Shown: in pieces, positions 24,641 through 37,600 of the stretch
Numbering within the stretch: position 1 is the stretch's first letter
How the letters are laid out: the number at the start of each line of letters is the position of its first letter
Assembly (NCBI GenBank): GCA_037127255.1
Contig: JBANSL010000009.1
Coordinates: 26,376,475 to 26,440,474, forward strand
Reading direction: 5' to 3'
Source: Persicaria tinctoria
Taxonomy: Eukaryota; Streptophyta; Magnoliopsida; Caryophyllales; Polygonaceae
Length of the DNA: 64,000 nt
Translations under genes and position numbers: made by a program
Notes under the pieces: generated by a model
The model's database searches: none
The model's input: the letters and a program-made list of their open reading frames with translations, nothing else
Told to the model about the DNA's origin: nothing

Positions 24641-27600
24641 ACGCTGGAGCTTGGCTTCGTGTCGGGCCTCCGACCGAAGCTACATTCTCGGAGATGAGAT
24701 TTTTTATAAATCCCTAGGACGCTCGAGCTTGTCTCCGCGTCGGGCCTCCGATCGAAGCTACATTCTGGGAAATGAGATTTTTTATAAGTCCCATAACGAG
24801 TGATCTTGCTCCGCGTCGGGCCTCCGATCGAAGCTACATTCTCGGAGATGATATTTTTTATAAATCCCTTGGACGCTCGAGCTTGGCTCCGCGTCGGGCC
24901 TCCTATCGAAGCTACATTCTGGGATATGAGATTTTTTATAAGTCTCATTACGCGTGATCTTTCTCCGCGTCGGGCCTCCAATATAAGTTATATTCTCAGA
25001 GATGAGAGTTTTTATAAGTCCCAAGGACGCTGGAGCTTTGCTCCGCGTCGGGCCTCCGATCGAAGCTACATTCTCGGAGATGAGATTTTTTATAAATCCC
25101 TAGGACGCTCGAGCTTGTCTACGCGTTGGGCCTCCGATCGAAGCTACATTCTGGGAAATGAGATTTTTTATAAGTCCCATTACGAGTGATCTTGCTCCGC
25201 GTCGGGCCTCCGATCGAAACTGCATTCTTGGAGATGAGATTTTTAATAAGTCCCATTACGCATGATTTTGCTCCGCGTCGGTCCTCCAATAGAAGCTACA
25301 TTCTCGGAGATGAGATTTTTTATAAGTCCCAAGGACGCTGGAGCTTTGCTCCGCGTCGGGCCTCCTATCGAAGCTACATTCTCGGAGATGAGATTTTTTA
25401 TGAGTCCCTAGGACGCTAGAGCTTCGCTTCGTGTCGGGCCTCCGACCGAAGCTACATTCTCGGAGATGAGATTTTTGATAAATCCCTAGGACGCTCGAGC
25501 TTGTCTCCGCGTCGGGCCTCCGATCGAAGCTACATTCTGGGAAATGAGATTTTTTATAAGTCCCATAACGAGTGATCTTGCTCCGCGTCGGGCCTCCGAT
25601 CGAAGCTACATTCTCGGAGATGATATTTTTTATAAATCCCTAGGACGCTCGAGCTTGGCTCCGCGTCGGGCCTCCTATCGAAGCTACATTCTGGGATATG
25701 AGATTTTTTATAAGTCTCATTACGCGTGATCTTTCTCCGCGTCGGGCCTCCAATATAAGTTATTTTCTCAGAGATGAGAGTTTTTATAAGTCCCAAGGAC
25801 GCTGGAGCTTTGCTCCGCGTCGGGCCTCCGATCGAAGCTACATTCTCGGAGATGAGATTTTTTATAAATCCCTAGGACGCTCGAGCTTGTCTACGCGTCG
25901 GGCCTCCGATCGAAGCTACATTCTGGGAAATGAGATTTTTTATAAGTCCCATTACGAGTGATCTTGCTCCGCGTCGGGCCTCCGATCGAAGCTGCATTCT
26001 TGGAGATGAGATTTTTAATAAGTCCCATTACGCATGATTTTGCTCCGCGTCGGTCCTCCAATAGAAGCTACATTCTCGGAGATGAGATTTTTTATAAGTC
26101 CCAAGGACGCTGGAGCTTTGCTCCGCGTCGGGCCTTCTATCGAAGCTACATTCTCGGAGATGAGATTTTTTATGAGTCCCTAGGACGCTGGAGCTTCGCT
26201 TCGTGTCGGGCCTCCGACCGAAGCTACATTCTCGGAGATGAGATTTTTTATAAATCCCTAGGACGCTCGAGCTTGTCTCCGCGTCGGGCCTCCGATCGAA
26301 GCTACATTCTGCGAAATGAGATTTTTTATAATTCCCATAACGAGTGATCTTGCTCCGCGTCGGGCCTCCGATCGAAGCTACATTCTCGGAGATGATATTT
26401 TTTATAAATCCCTAGGACGCTCGAGCTTGGCTCCGCGTCGGGCCTCCTATCGAAGCTACATTCTGGGATATGAGATTTTTTATAAGTCTCATTACGCGTG
26501 ATCTTTCTCCGCGTCGGGCCTCCAATATAAGTTATATTCTCAGAGATGAGAGTTTTTATAAGTCCCAAGGACGCCGGAGCTTTGCTCCGCGTCGGGCCTC
26601 CGATCGAAGCTACATTCTCGGAGATGAGATTTTTTATAAATCCCTAGGACGCTCGAGCTTGTCTACGCGTCGGGCCTCCGATCGAAGCTACATTCTGGGA
26701 AATGAGATTTTTTATAAGTCCCATTACGAGTGATCTTGCTCCGCGTCGGGCCTCCGATCGAAGCTGCATTCTTGGAGATGAGATTTTTAATAAGTCCCAT
26801 TACGCATGATTTTGCTCCGCGTCGGTCCTCCAATAGAAGCTACATTCTCGGAGATGAGATTTTTTATAAGTCCCAAGGACGCTGGAGCTTTGCTCCGCGT
26901 CGGGCCTCCTATCGAAGCTATATTCTCGGAGATGAGATTTTTTATGAGTCCCTAGGACGCTGGAGCTTCGCTTCGTGTCGGGCCTCCGACCGAAGCTACA
27001 TTCTCGGAGATGAGATTTTTTATAAATCCCTAGGACGCTCGAGCTTGTCTCCGCGTCGGGCCTCCGATCGAAGCTACATTCTGCGAAATGAGATTTTTTA
27101 TAAGTCCCATTACGAGTGATCTTGCTCCGCGTCGGGCCTCCGATCGAAGCTGCATTCTTGGAGATGAGATTTTTAATAAGTCCCATTACGCATGATTTTG
27201 CTCCGCGTCGGTCCTCCAATAGAAGCTACATTCTCGGAGATGAGATTTTTTATAAGTCCCAAGGACGCTGGAGCTTTGCTCCGCGTCGGGCCTTCTATCG
27301 AAGCTACATTCTCGGAGATGAGATTTTTTATGAGTCCCTAGGACGCTGGAGCTTCGCTTCGTGTCGGGCCTCCGACCGAAGCTACATTCTCGGAGATGAG
27401 ATTTTTTATAAATCCCTAGGACGCTCGAGCTTGTCTCCGCGTCGGGCCTCCGATCGAAGCTACATTCTGGGAAATGAGATTTTTTATAATTCCCATAACG
27501 AGTGATCTTGCTCCGCGTCGGGCCTCCGATCGAAGCTACATTCTCGGAGATGATATTTTTTATAAATCCCTAGGACGCTCGAGCTTGGCTCCGCGTCGGG

Positions 27601-28651
27601 CCTCCTATCGAAGCTACATTCTGGGATATGAGATTTTTTATAAGTCTCATTACGCGTGATCTTTCTCCGCGTCGGGCCTCCAATATAAGTTATATTCTCA
27701 GAGATGAGAGTTTTTATAAGTCCCAAGGACGCCGGAGCTTTGCTCCGCGTCGGGCCTCCGATCGAAGCTACATTCTCGGAGATGAGATTTTTTATAAATC
27801 CCTAGGACGCTCGAGCTTGTCTACGCGTCGGGCCTCCGATCGAAGCTACATTCTGGGAAATGAGATTTTTTATAAGTCCCATTACGAGTGATCTTGCTCC
27901 GCGTCGGGCCTCCGATCGAAGCTGCATTCTTGGAGATGAGATTTTTAATAAGTCCCATTACGCATGATTTTGCTCCGCGTCGGTCCTCCAATAGAAGCTA
28001 CATTCTCGGAGATGAGATTTTTTATAAGTCCCAAGGACGCTGGAGCTTTGCTCCGCGTCGGGCCTCCTATCGAAGCTACATTCTCGGAGATGAGATTTTT
28101 TATGAGTCCCTAGGACGCTGGAGCTTCGCTTCGTGTCGGGCCTCCGACCGAAGCTACATTCTCGGAGATGAGATTTTTTATAAATCCCTAGGACGCTCGA
28201 GCTTGTCTCCGCGTCGGGCCTCCGATCGAAGCTACATTCTGCGAAATGAGATTTTTTATAAGTCCCATAACGAGTGATCTTGCTCCGCGTCGGGCCTCCG
28301 ATCGAAGCTACATTCTCGGAGATGATATTTTTTATAAATCCCTAGGACGCTCGAGCTTGGCTCCGCGTCGGGCCTCCTATCGAAGCTACATTCTGGGATA
28401 TGAGATTTTTGATAAGTCTCATTACGCGTGATCTTTCTCCGCGTCGGGCCTCCAATATAAGTTATATTCTCAGAGATGAGAGTTTTTATAAGTCCCAAGG
28501 ACGCCGGAGCTTTGCTCCGCGTCGGGCCTCCGATCGAAGCTACATTCTCGGAGATGAGATTTTTTATAAATCCCTAGGACGCTCGAGCTTGTCTACGCGT
28601 CGGGCCTCCGATCGAAGCTACATTCTCGAAGATGAGATTTTTTATAAGTCC
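24640..28651 (+). repeat. 772-bp (10-monomer) HOR array
   Basis: Unit starts are at 25178, 25950, 26722 and 27880, with a partial unit to the left. The reference unit 25178-25949 has the order B B A A A B A B A A, that is 6 A + 4 B = 772. A diagnostic B monomer with GATGAGAGTTTTTATAAG and another with TTTTTAATAAG recur once per unit. The array stops at 28651, and a B1 monomer of the 618-bp family starts at 28652. Confidence 0.9.
26722..27879 (+). repeat. Expanded 1158-bp unit of the 772-bp HOR
   Basis: The five-monomer block B B A A A occurs twice, at 26722-27107 and 27108-27493, before the rest of the unit. The added 386 bp equals 3 A + 2 B. The duplicated block begins with the GTGATCTTGC B monomer carrying TTTTTAATAAG. 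Confidence 0.88.
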
Positions 28652-31600
28652 CATTACGCGTGATCTTGCTCCGCATCGGGCCTCCAATATAAGCTATATT
28701 CTCATAGATGAGATTTTTTATAAGTCCCAAGGACGCTGGAGCCTTGCTCCGCGTCGGGCCTCCGATCGAAGCTACATTCTCGGTGATGACATTTTTTATG
28801 AGTCCCTAGGACGCTGGAGCTTGGCTTCGTGTCGGGCCTCCGACCGAAGCTACATTCTCGGAGATGAGATTTTTTATAAATCCCTAGGACGCTCGAGCTT
28901 GTCTCCGCGTCGGGCCTCCGATCGAAGCTACATTCTCGGAAATGAGATTTTTTATAAGTCCCATTACGAGTGATCTTGCTCCGCGTCGGGCCTCCGATCG
29001 AAGCTGCATTCTTGGAGATGAGATTTTTTATAAGTCCCATTACGCATGATTTTGCTCCGCGTCGGTCCTCCAATAGAAGCTACATTCTTGGAGATGAGAT
29101 TTTTTATAAGTCCCAAGGACGCTGGAGCTTTGCTCCGCGTCGGGCCTCCGATCGAAGCTACATTCTCGGAGATGAGATTTTTTATGAGTCCCTAGGACGC
29201 TGGAGCTTGGCTTCGTGTCGGGCCTCCGACCGAAGCTACATTCTCGGAGATGAGATTTTTTATAAATCCCTAGGACGCTCGAGCTTGTCTCCGCGTCGGG
29301 CCTCCGATCGAAGCTACATTCTGGGAAATGAGATTTTTTATAAGTCCCATTACGAGTGATATTGCTCCGCGTCGGGCCTCCGATCGAAGCTACATTCTCG
29401 GAGATGAGATTTTTTATAAGTCCCTAGGACGCTGGAGCTTGGTTCCGCGTCGGCCCTCCGATCGAAGCTATATTCTCGGAGATGAGATTTTTTATAAGTA
29501 CCATTACGCGTGATCTTACTCCGCGTCGGGCCTCCGATCGAAGCTGCATTCTCGGAGATGAGATTTTTTATAACTCCCATTACGCATGATTTTGCTCCGC
29601 GTCGGTCCTCCAATAGAAGCTACATTCTCGGAGATGATATTTTTTATAAGTCCCAAGGACGCTGGAGCTTTGCTCCGCGTCAGGCCTCCGATCGAAGCTA
29701 CATTCTCGGAGATGAGATTTTTTATGAGTCCCTAGGACGCTGGAGCTTGGCTTCGTGTCGGGCCTCCGACCGAAGCTACATTCTCGGAGATGAGATTTTT
29801 TATAAATCCCTAGGACGCTCGAGCTTGTCTCCGCGTCGGGCCTCCGATCGAAGCTACATTTTTGGAAATGAGATTTTTTATAAGTCCCATTACGAGTGAT
29901 CTTGCTCCGCGTCGGGCCTCTGATCGAAGCTACATTCTCGGAGATGATATTTTTTATAAATCCCTAGGACGCTCGAGCTTGGCTCCGCGTCGGGCCTCCT
30001 ATCGAAGCTACATTCTGGGATATGAGATTTTTTATAAGTCTCATTACGCGTGATCTTTCTCCGCGTCGGGCCTCCAATATAAGTTATATTCTCAGAGATG
30101 AGAGTTTTTATAAGTCCCAAGGACGCTAGAGCTTTGCTCCGCGTCGGGCCTCCGATCGAAGCTACATTCTCGGAGATGAGATTTTTTATAAATCCCTAGG
30201 ACGCTCGAGCTTGTCTACGCGTCGGGCCTCCGATCGAAGCTACATTCTGGGAAATGAGATTTTTTATAAGTCCCATTACGAGTGATCTTGCTCCGCGTCG
30301 GGCCTCCGATCGAAGCTGCATTCTTGGAGATGAGATTTTTAATAAGTCCCATTACGCATGATTTTGCTCCGCGTCGGTCCTCCAATAGAAGCTACATTCT
30401 CGGAGATGAGATTTTTTATAAGTCCCAAGGACGCTGGAGCTTTGCTCCGCGTCGGGCCTCCTATCGAAGCTACATTCTCGGAGATGAGATTTTTTATGAG
30501 TCCCTAGGACGCTGGAGCTTCGCTTCGTGTCGAGCCTCCGACCGAAGCTACATTCTCGGAGATGAGATTTTTTATAAATCCCTAGGACGCTCGAGCTTGT
30601 CTCCGCGTCGGGCCTCCGATCGAAGCTACATTCTGGGAAATGAGATTTTTTATAAGTCCCATTACAAGTGATCTTGCTCCGCGTCGGGCCTCCGATCGAA
30701 GCTACATTCTCGGAGATGATATTTTTTATAAATCCCTAGGACGCTCGAGCTTGGCTCCGCGTCGGGCCTCCTATCGAAGCTACATTCTAGGATATGAGAT
30801 TTTTTATAAGTCCCATTACGCGTGATCTTTCTCCGCGTCGGGCCTCTAATCGAAGCTACATTCTCGGAGATGAGATTTTTTATAAGTCCCTAGGACCCTA
30901 GAGCTTGGCTCCGCGTCGGGCCTCCGATCGAAGCTACATTCTCGGTGATGACATTTTTTATGAGTCCCTAGGACGCTAGAGCTTGGCTTCGTGTCGGGCC
31001 TTCGACCGAAGCTACATTCTCGGAGATGAGATTTTTTATAAATCCCTAGGACGCTCGAGCTTGTCTCCGCGTCGGGCCTCCGATCGAAGCTACATTCTCG
31101 GAAATGAGATTTTTTATAAGTCCCATTACGAGTGATCTTGCTCCGCGTCGGGCCTCCGATCGAAGATGCATTCTTGGAGATGAGATTTTTTATAAGTCCC
31201 ATTACGCATGATTTTGCTCCGCGTCGGTCCTCCAATAGAAGCTACATTCTCGGAGATGAGATTTTTTATAAGTCCCAAGGACGCTGGAGCTTTGCTCCGC
31301 GTCGGGCCTCCGATCGAAGCTACATTCTCGGAGATGAGATTTTTTATGAGTCCCTAGGACGCTGGAGCTTGGCTTCGTGTCGGGCCTCCGACCGAAGCTA
31401 CATTCTCGGAGATGAGATTTTTTATAAATCCCTAGGACGTTCGAGCTTGTCTCCGCGTCGGGCCTCCGATCGAAGCTACATTCTGGGAAATGAGATTTTT
31501 TATAAGTCAGATTACGAGTGATATTGCTCCGCGTCGGGCCTCCGATCGAAGCTACATTCTCGGAGATGAGATTTTTTATAAGTCCCTAGGACGCTGGAGC

Positions 31601-34600
31601 TTGGCTCCGCGTCGGCCCTCCGATCGAAGCTATATTCTCGGAGATGAGATTTTTTATAAGTCCCATTACGCGTGATCTTACTCCGCGTCGGGCCTCCGAT
31701 CGAAGCTGCATTCTCGGAGATGAGATTTTTTATAAGTCCCATTACGCATGATTTTGCTCCGCGTCGGTCCTCCAATAGAAGCTACATTCTCGGAGATGAT
31801 ATTTTTTATAAGTCCCAAGGACGCTGGAGCTTTGCTCCGCGTCGGGCCTCCGATGGAAGCTACATTCTCGGAGATGAGATTTTTTATGAGTCCCTAGGAC
31901 GCTGGAGCTTGGCTTCGTGTCGGGCCTCCGACCGAAGCTACATTCTCGGAGATGAGATTTTTTATAAATCCCTAGGACGCTCGAGCTTGTCTCCGCGTCG
32001 GGCCTCCGATCGAAGCTACATTCTGGGAAATGAGATTTTTTATAAGTCCCATTACGAGTGATCTTGCTCCGCGTCGGGCCTCCGATCGAAGCTACATTCT
32101 AGGAGATGATATTTTTTATAAATCCCTAGGACGCTCGAGCTTGGCTCCGCGTCGGGCCTCCTATCGAAGCTACATTCTGGGATATGAGATTTTTTATAAG
32201 TCCCATTACGCGTGATCTTTCTCCGCGTCGGGCCTCTAATTGAAGCTACATACTCGGAGATGAGATTTTTTATAAGTCCCTAGGACCCTAGAGCTTGGCT
32301 CCGCGTCGGGCCTCCGATCGAAGCTACATTCTCGGAGATGAGATTTTTTATAAGTCCCATTACGCGTGATCTTGCTCCGCATCGGGCCTCCAATATAAGC
32401 TATATTCTCATAGATGAGATTTTTTATAAGTCCCAAGGACGATGGAGCTTTGCTCCGCGTCGGGCCTCCGATCGAAGCTACATTCTCGGAGTGGACATTT
32501 TTTATGAGTCCCTAGGACGCTGGAGCTTGGCTTCGTGTCGGGCCTCCGACCGAAGCTACATTCTCGGAGATGAGATTTTTTATAAATCCCTAGGACGCTC
32601 GAGCTTGTCTCCGCGTCGGGCCTCCGATCGAAGCTACATTCTGGGAAATGAGATTTTTTATAAGTCCCATTACGAGTGATCTTGCTCCGCGTCGGGCCTC
32701 TGATTGAAGCTACATTCTCGGAGATGATATTTTTTATAAATCCCTAGGACGCTCGAGCTTGGCTCCGCGTCGGGCCTCCTATCGAAGCTACATTCTGGGA
32801 TATGAGATTTTTTATAAGACCCATTACGCGTGATCTTTCTCCGCGTCGGGCCTCTAATCGAAGCTACATTCTCGGAGATGAGATTTTTTATAAGTCCCTA
32901 GGACCCTAGAGCTTGGCTCCGCGTCGGGCCTCCGATCGAAGCTACATTCTCGGAGATGAGATTTTTTATAAGTCCCTAGGACCCTAGAGCTTGGCTTCGC
33001 GTCAGACCTCCCATCGAAGCTACATTCTTGGAGATGAGATTTTTTATAAGTCCCATTACGCGTGATATTGCTCCGCATCGGGCCTCCAATATAAGTTATA
33101 TTCTCAGAGATGAGATTTTTTATAAGTCCCAAGGACGCTGGAGCTTTGCTCCACGTCGGGCCTCCGATCGAAGCTACATTCTCGGAGATGACATTTTTTA
33201 TGAGTCCCTAGGACGCTGGAGCTTGGCTTCGTGTCGGGCCTCCGACCGAAGCTACATTCTCGGAGATGAGATTTTTTATAAATCCCTAGGACGCTCGAGC
33301 TTGTCTCCGCGTCGGGCCTCCGATCGAAGCTACATTCTGGGAAATGAGATTTTTTATAAGTCCCATTACGAGTGATCTTGCTCCGCGTCGGGCCTCTGAT
33401 CGAAGCTACATTCTCGGAGATGATATTTTTTATAAATCCCTAGGACGCTCGAGCTTGGCTCCGCGTCGGGCCTCCTATCGAAGCTACATTCTGGGATATG
33501 AGATTTTTTATAAGACCCATTACGCGTGATCTTTCTCCGCGTCGGGCCTCTAATCGAAGCTACATTCTCGGAGATGAGATTTTTTATAAGTCCCTAGGAC
33601 CCTAGAGCTTGGCTCCGCGTCGGGCCTCCGATCGAAGCTACATTCTCGGAGATGAGATTTTTTATAAGTCCCTAGGACCCTAGAGCTTGGCTTCGCGTCA
33701 GACCTCCGATCGAAGCTACATTCTTGGAGATGAGATTTTTTATAAGTCCCATTACGCGTGATCTTGCTCCGCATCGGGCCTCCAATATAAGTTATATTCT
33801 CAGAGATGAGATTTTTTATAAGTCTCAAGGACGCTAGAGCTTTGCTCCGCGTCGGGCCTCCAATCGAAGCTACATTCTCGGAGATGACATTTTTTATGAG
33901 TCCCTAGGACGCTGGAGCTTGGCTTCGTGTCGGGCCTCCGACCGAAGCTACATTCTCGGAGATGAGATTTTTTATAAATCCCTAGGACGCTCGAGCTTGT
34001 CTCCGCGTCGGGCCTCCGATCGAAGCTACATTCTGGGAAATGAGATTTTTTATAAGTCCCATTACGAGTGATCTTGCTCCGCGTCGGGCCTCCGATCGAA
34101 GCTACATTCTAGGAGATGATATTTTTTATAAATCCCTAGGACGCTCGAGCTTGGCTCCGCGTCGGGCCTCCTATCGAAGCTACATTCTGGGATATGAGAT
34201 TTTTTATAAGTCCCATTACGCGTGATCTTTCTCCGCGTCGGGCCTCTAATTGAAGCTACATACTTGGAGATGAGATTTTTTATAAGTCCCTAGGACCCTA
34301 GAGCTTGGCTCCGCGTCGGGCCTCCGATCGAAGCTACATTCTCGGAGATGAGATTTTTTATAAGTCCCATTACGCGTGATCTTGCTCCGCATCGGGCCTC
34401 CAATATAAGCTATATTCTCATAGATGAGATTTTTTATAAGTCCCAAGGACGCTGGAGCTTTGCTCCGCGTCGGGCCTCCGATCGAAGCTACATTCTCGGT
34501 GATGACATTTTTTATGAGTCCCTAGGACGCTGGAGCTTGGCTTCGTGTCGGGCCTCCGACCGAAGCTACATTCTCGGAGATGAGATTTTTTATAAATCCC

Positions 34601-37600
34601 TAGGACGCTCGAGCTTGTCTCCGCGTCGGGCCTCCGATCGAAGCTACATTCTGGGAAATGAGATTTTTTATAAGTCCCATTACGAGTGATCTTGCTCCGC
34701 GTCGGGCCTCTGATTGAAGCTACATTCTCGGAGATGATATTTTTTATAAATCCCTAGGACGCTCGAGCTTGGCTCCGCGTCGGGCCTCCTATCGAAGCTA
34801 CATTCTGGGATATGAGATTTTTTATAAGACCCATTACGCGTGATCTTTCTCCGCGTCGGGCCTCTAATCGAAGCTACATTCTCGGAGATGAGATTTTTTA
34901 TAAGTCCCTAGGACCCTAGAGCTTGGCTCCGCGTCGGGCCTCCGATCGAAGCTACATTCTCGGAGATGAGATTTTTTATAAGTCCCTAGGACCCTAGAGC
35001 TTGGCTTCGCGTCAGACCTCCGATCGAAGCTACATTCTTGGAGATGAGATTTTTTATAAGTCCCATTACGCGTGATCTTGCTCCGCATCGGGCCTCCAAT
35101 ATAAGTTATATTCTCAGAGATGAGATTTTTTATAAGTCCCAAGGACGCTGGAGCTTTGCTCCGCGTCGGGCCTCCAATCGAAGCTACATTCTCGGAGATG
35201 ACATTTTTTATGAGTCCCTAGGACGCTGGAGCTTGGCTTCGTGTCGGGCCTCCGACCGAAGCTACATTCTCGGAGATGAGATTTTTTATAAATCCCTAGG
35301 ACGCTCGAGCTTGTCTCCGCGTCGGGCCTCCGATCGAAGCTACATTCTGGGAAATGAGATTTTTTATAAGTCCCATTACGAGTGATCTTGCTCCGCGTCG
35401 GGCCTCCGATCGAAGCTACATTCTAGGAGATGATATTTTTTATAAATCCCTAGGACGCTCGAGCTTGGCTCCGCGTCGGGCCTCCTATCGAAGCTACATT
35501 CTGGGATATGAGATTTTTTATAAGTCCCATTACGCGTGATCTTTCTCCGCGTCGGGCCTCTAATTGAAGCTACATACTCGGAGATGAGATTTTTTATAAG
35601 TCCCTAGGACCCTAGAGCTTGGCTCCGCGTCGGGCCTCCGATCGAAGCTACATTCTCGGAGATGAGATTTTTTATAAGTCCCATTACGTGTGATCTTGCT
35701 CCGCATCGGGCCTCCAATATAAGCTATATTCTCATAGATGAGATTTTTTATAAGTCCCAAGGACGCTGGAGCTTTGCTCTGCGTCGGGCCTCCGATCGAA
35801 GCTACATTCTCGGTGATGACATTTTTTATGAGTCCCTAGGACGCTGGAGCTTGGCTTCGTGTCGGGCCTTCGACCGAAGCTACATTCTCGGAGATGAGAT
35901 TTTTAATAAATCCCTAGGACGCTCGAGCTTGTCTCCGCGTCGGGCCTCCGATCGAAGCTACATTCTCGGAAATGAGATTTTTTATAAGTCCCATTACGAG
36001 TGATCTTGCTCCGCGTCGGGCCTCCGATCGAAGCTGCATTCTTGGAGATGAGATTTTTTATAAGTCCCATTACGCATGATTTTGCTCCGCGTCGGTCCTC
36101 CAATAGAAGCTACATTCTCGGAGATGAGATTTTTTATAAGTCCCAAGGACGCTGGAGCTTTGCTCCGCGTCGGGCCTCCGATCGAAGCTACATTCTCGGA
36201 GATGAGATTTTTTATGAGTCCCTAGGACGCTGGAGCTTGGCTTCGTGTCGGGCCTCCGACCGAAGCTACATTCTCGGAGATGAGATTTTTTATAAATCCC
36301 TAGGACGCTCGAGCTTGTCTCCGCGTCGGGCCTCCGATCGAAGCTACATTCTGGGAAATGAGATTTTTTATAAGTCAGATTACGAGTGATATTGCTCCGC
36401 GCCGGGCCTCCGATCGAAGCTACATTCTCGGAGATGAGATTTTTTATAAGTCCCTAGGACGCTGGAGCTTGGCTCCGCGTCGGCCCTCCGATCGAAGCTA
36501 TATTCTCGGAGATGAGATTTTTTATAAGTCCCATTATGCGTGATCTTACTCCGCGTCGGGCCTCCGATCGAAGCTGCATTCTCGGAGATGAGATTTTTTA
36601 TAAGTCCCATTACGCATGATTTTGCTCCGCGTCGGTCCTCCAATAGAAGCTACATTCTCGGAGATGATATTTTTTATAAGTCCCAAGGACGCTGGAGCTT
36701 GGCTCCGCGTCGGCCCTCCGATCGAAGCTACATTCTGGGAAATGAGATTTTTTATAAGTCCCATTACGAGTGATCTTGCTCCGCGTCGGGCCTCTGATTG
36801 AAGCTACATTCTCGGAGATGATATTTTTTATAAATCCCTAGGACGCTCGAGCTTGGCTCCGCGTCGGGCCTCCTATCGAAGCTACATTCTGGGATATGAG
36901 ATTTTTTATAAGACCCATTACGCGTGATCTTTCTCCGCGTCGGGCCTCTAATCGAAGCTACATTCTCGGAGATGAGATTTTTTATAAGTCCCTAGGACCC
37001 TAGAGCTTGGCTCCGCGTCGGGCCTCCGATCGAAGCTACATTCTCGGAGATGAGATTTTTTATAAGTCCCTAGGACCCTAGAGCTTGGCTTCGCGTCAGA
37101 CCTCCCATCGAAGCTACATTCTTGGAGATGAGATTTTTTATAAGTCCCATTACGCGTGATATTGCTCCGCATCGGGCCTCCAATATAAGTTATATTCTCA
37201 GAGATGAGATTTTTTATAAGTCCCAAGGACGCTGGAGCTTTGCTCCGCGTCGGGCCTCCGATCGAAGCTACATTCTCGGAGATGACATTTTTTATGAGTC
37301 CCTAGGACGCTGGAGCTTGGCTTCGTGTCGGGCCTCCGACCGAAGCTACATTCTCGGAGATGAGATTTTTTATAAATCCCTAGGACGCTCGAGCTTGTCT
37401 CCGCGTCGGGCCTCCGATCGAAGCTACATTCTGGGAAATGAGATTTTTTATAAGTCCCATTACGAGTGATCTTGCTCCGCGTCGGGCCTCTGATCGAAGC
37501 TACATTCTCGGAGATGATATTTTTTATAAATCCCTAGGACGCTCGAGCTTGGCTCCGCGTCGGGCCTCCTATCGAAGCTACATTCTGGGATATGAGATTT

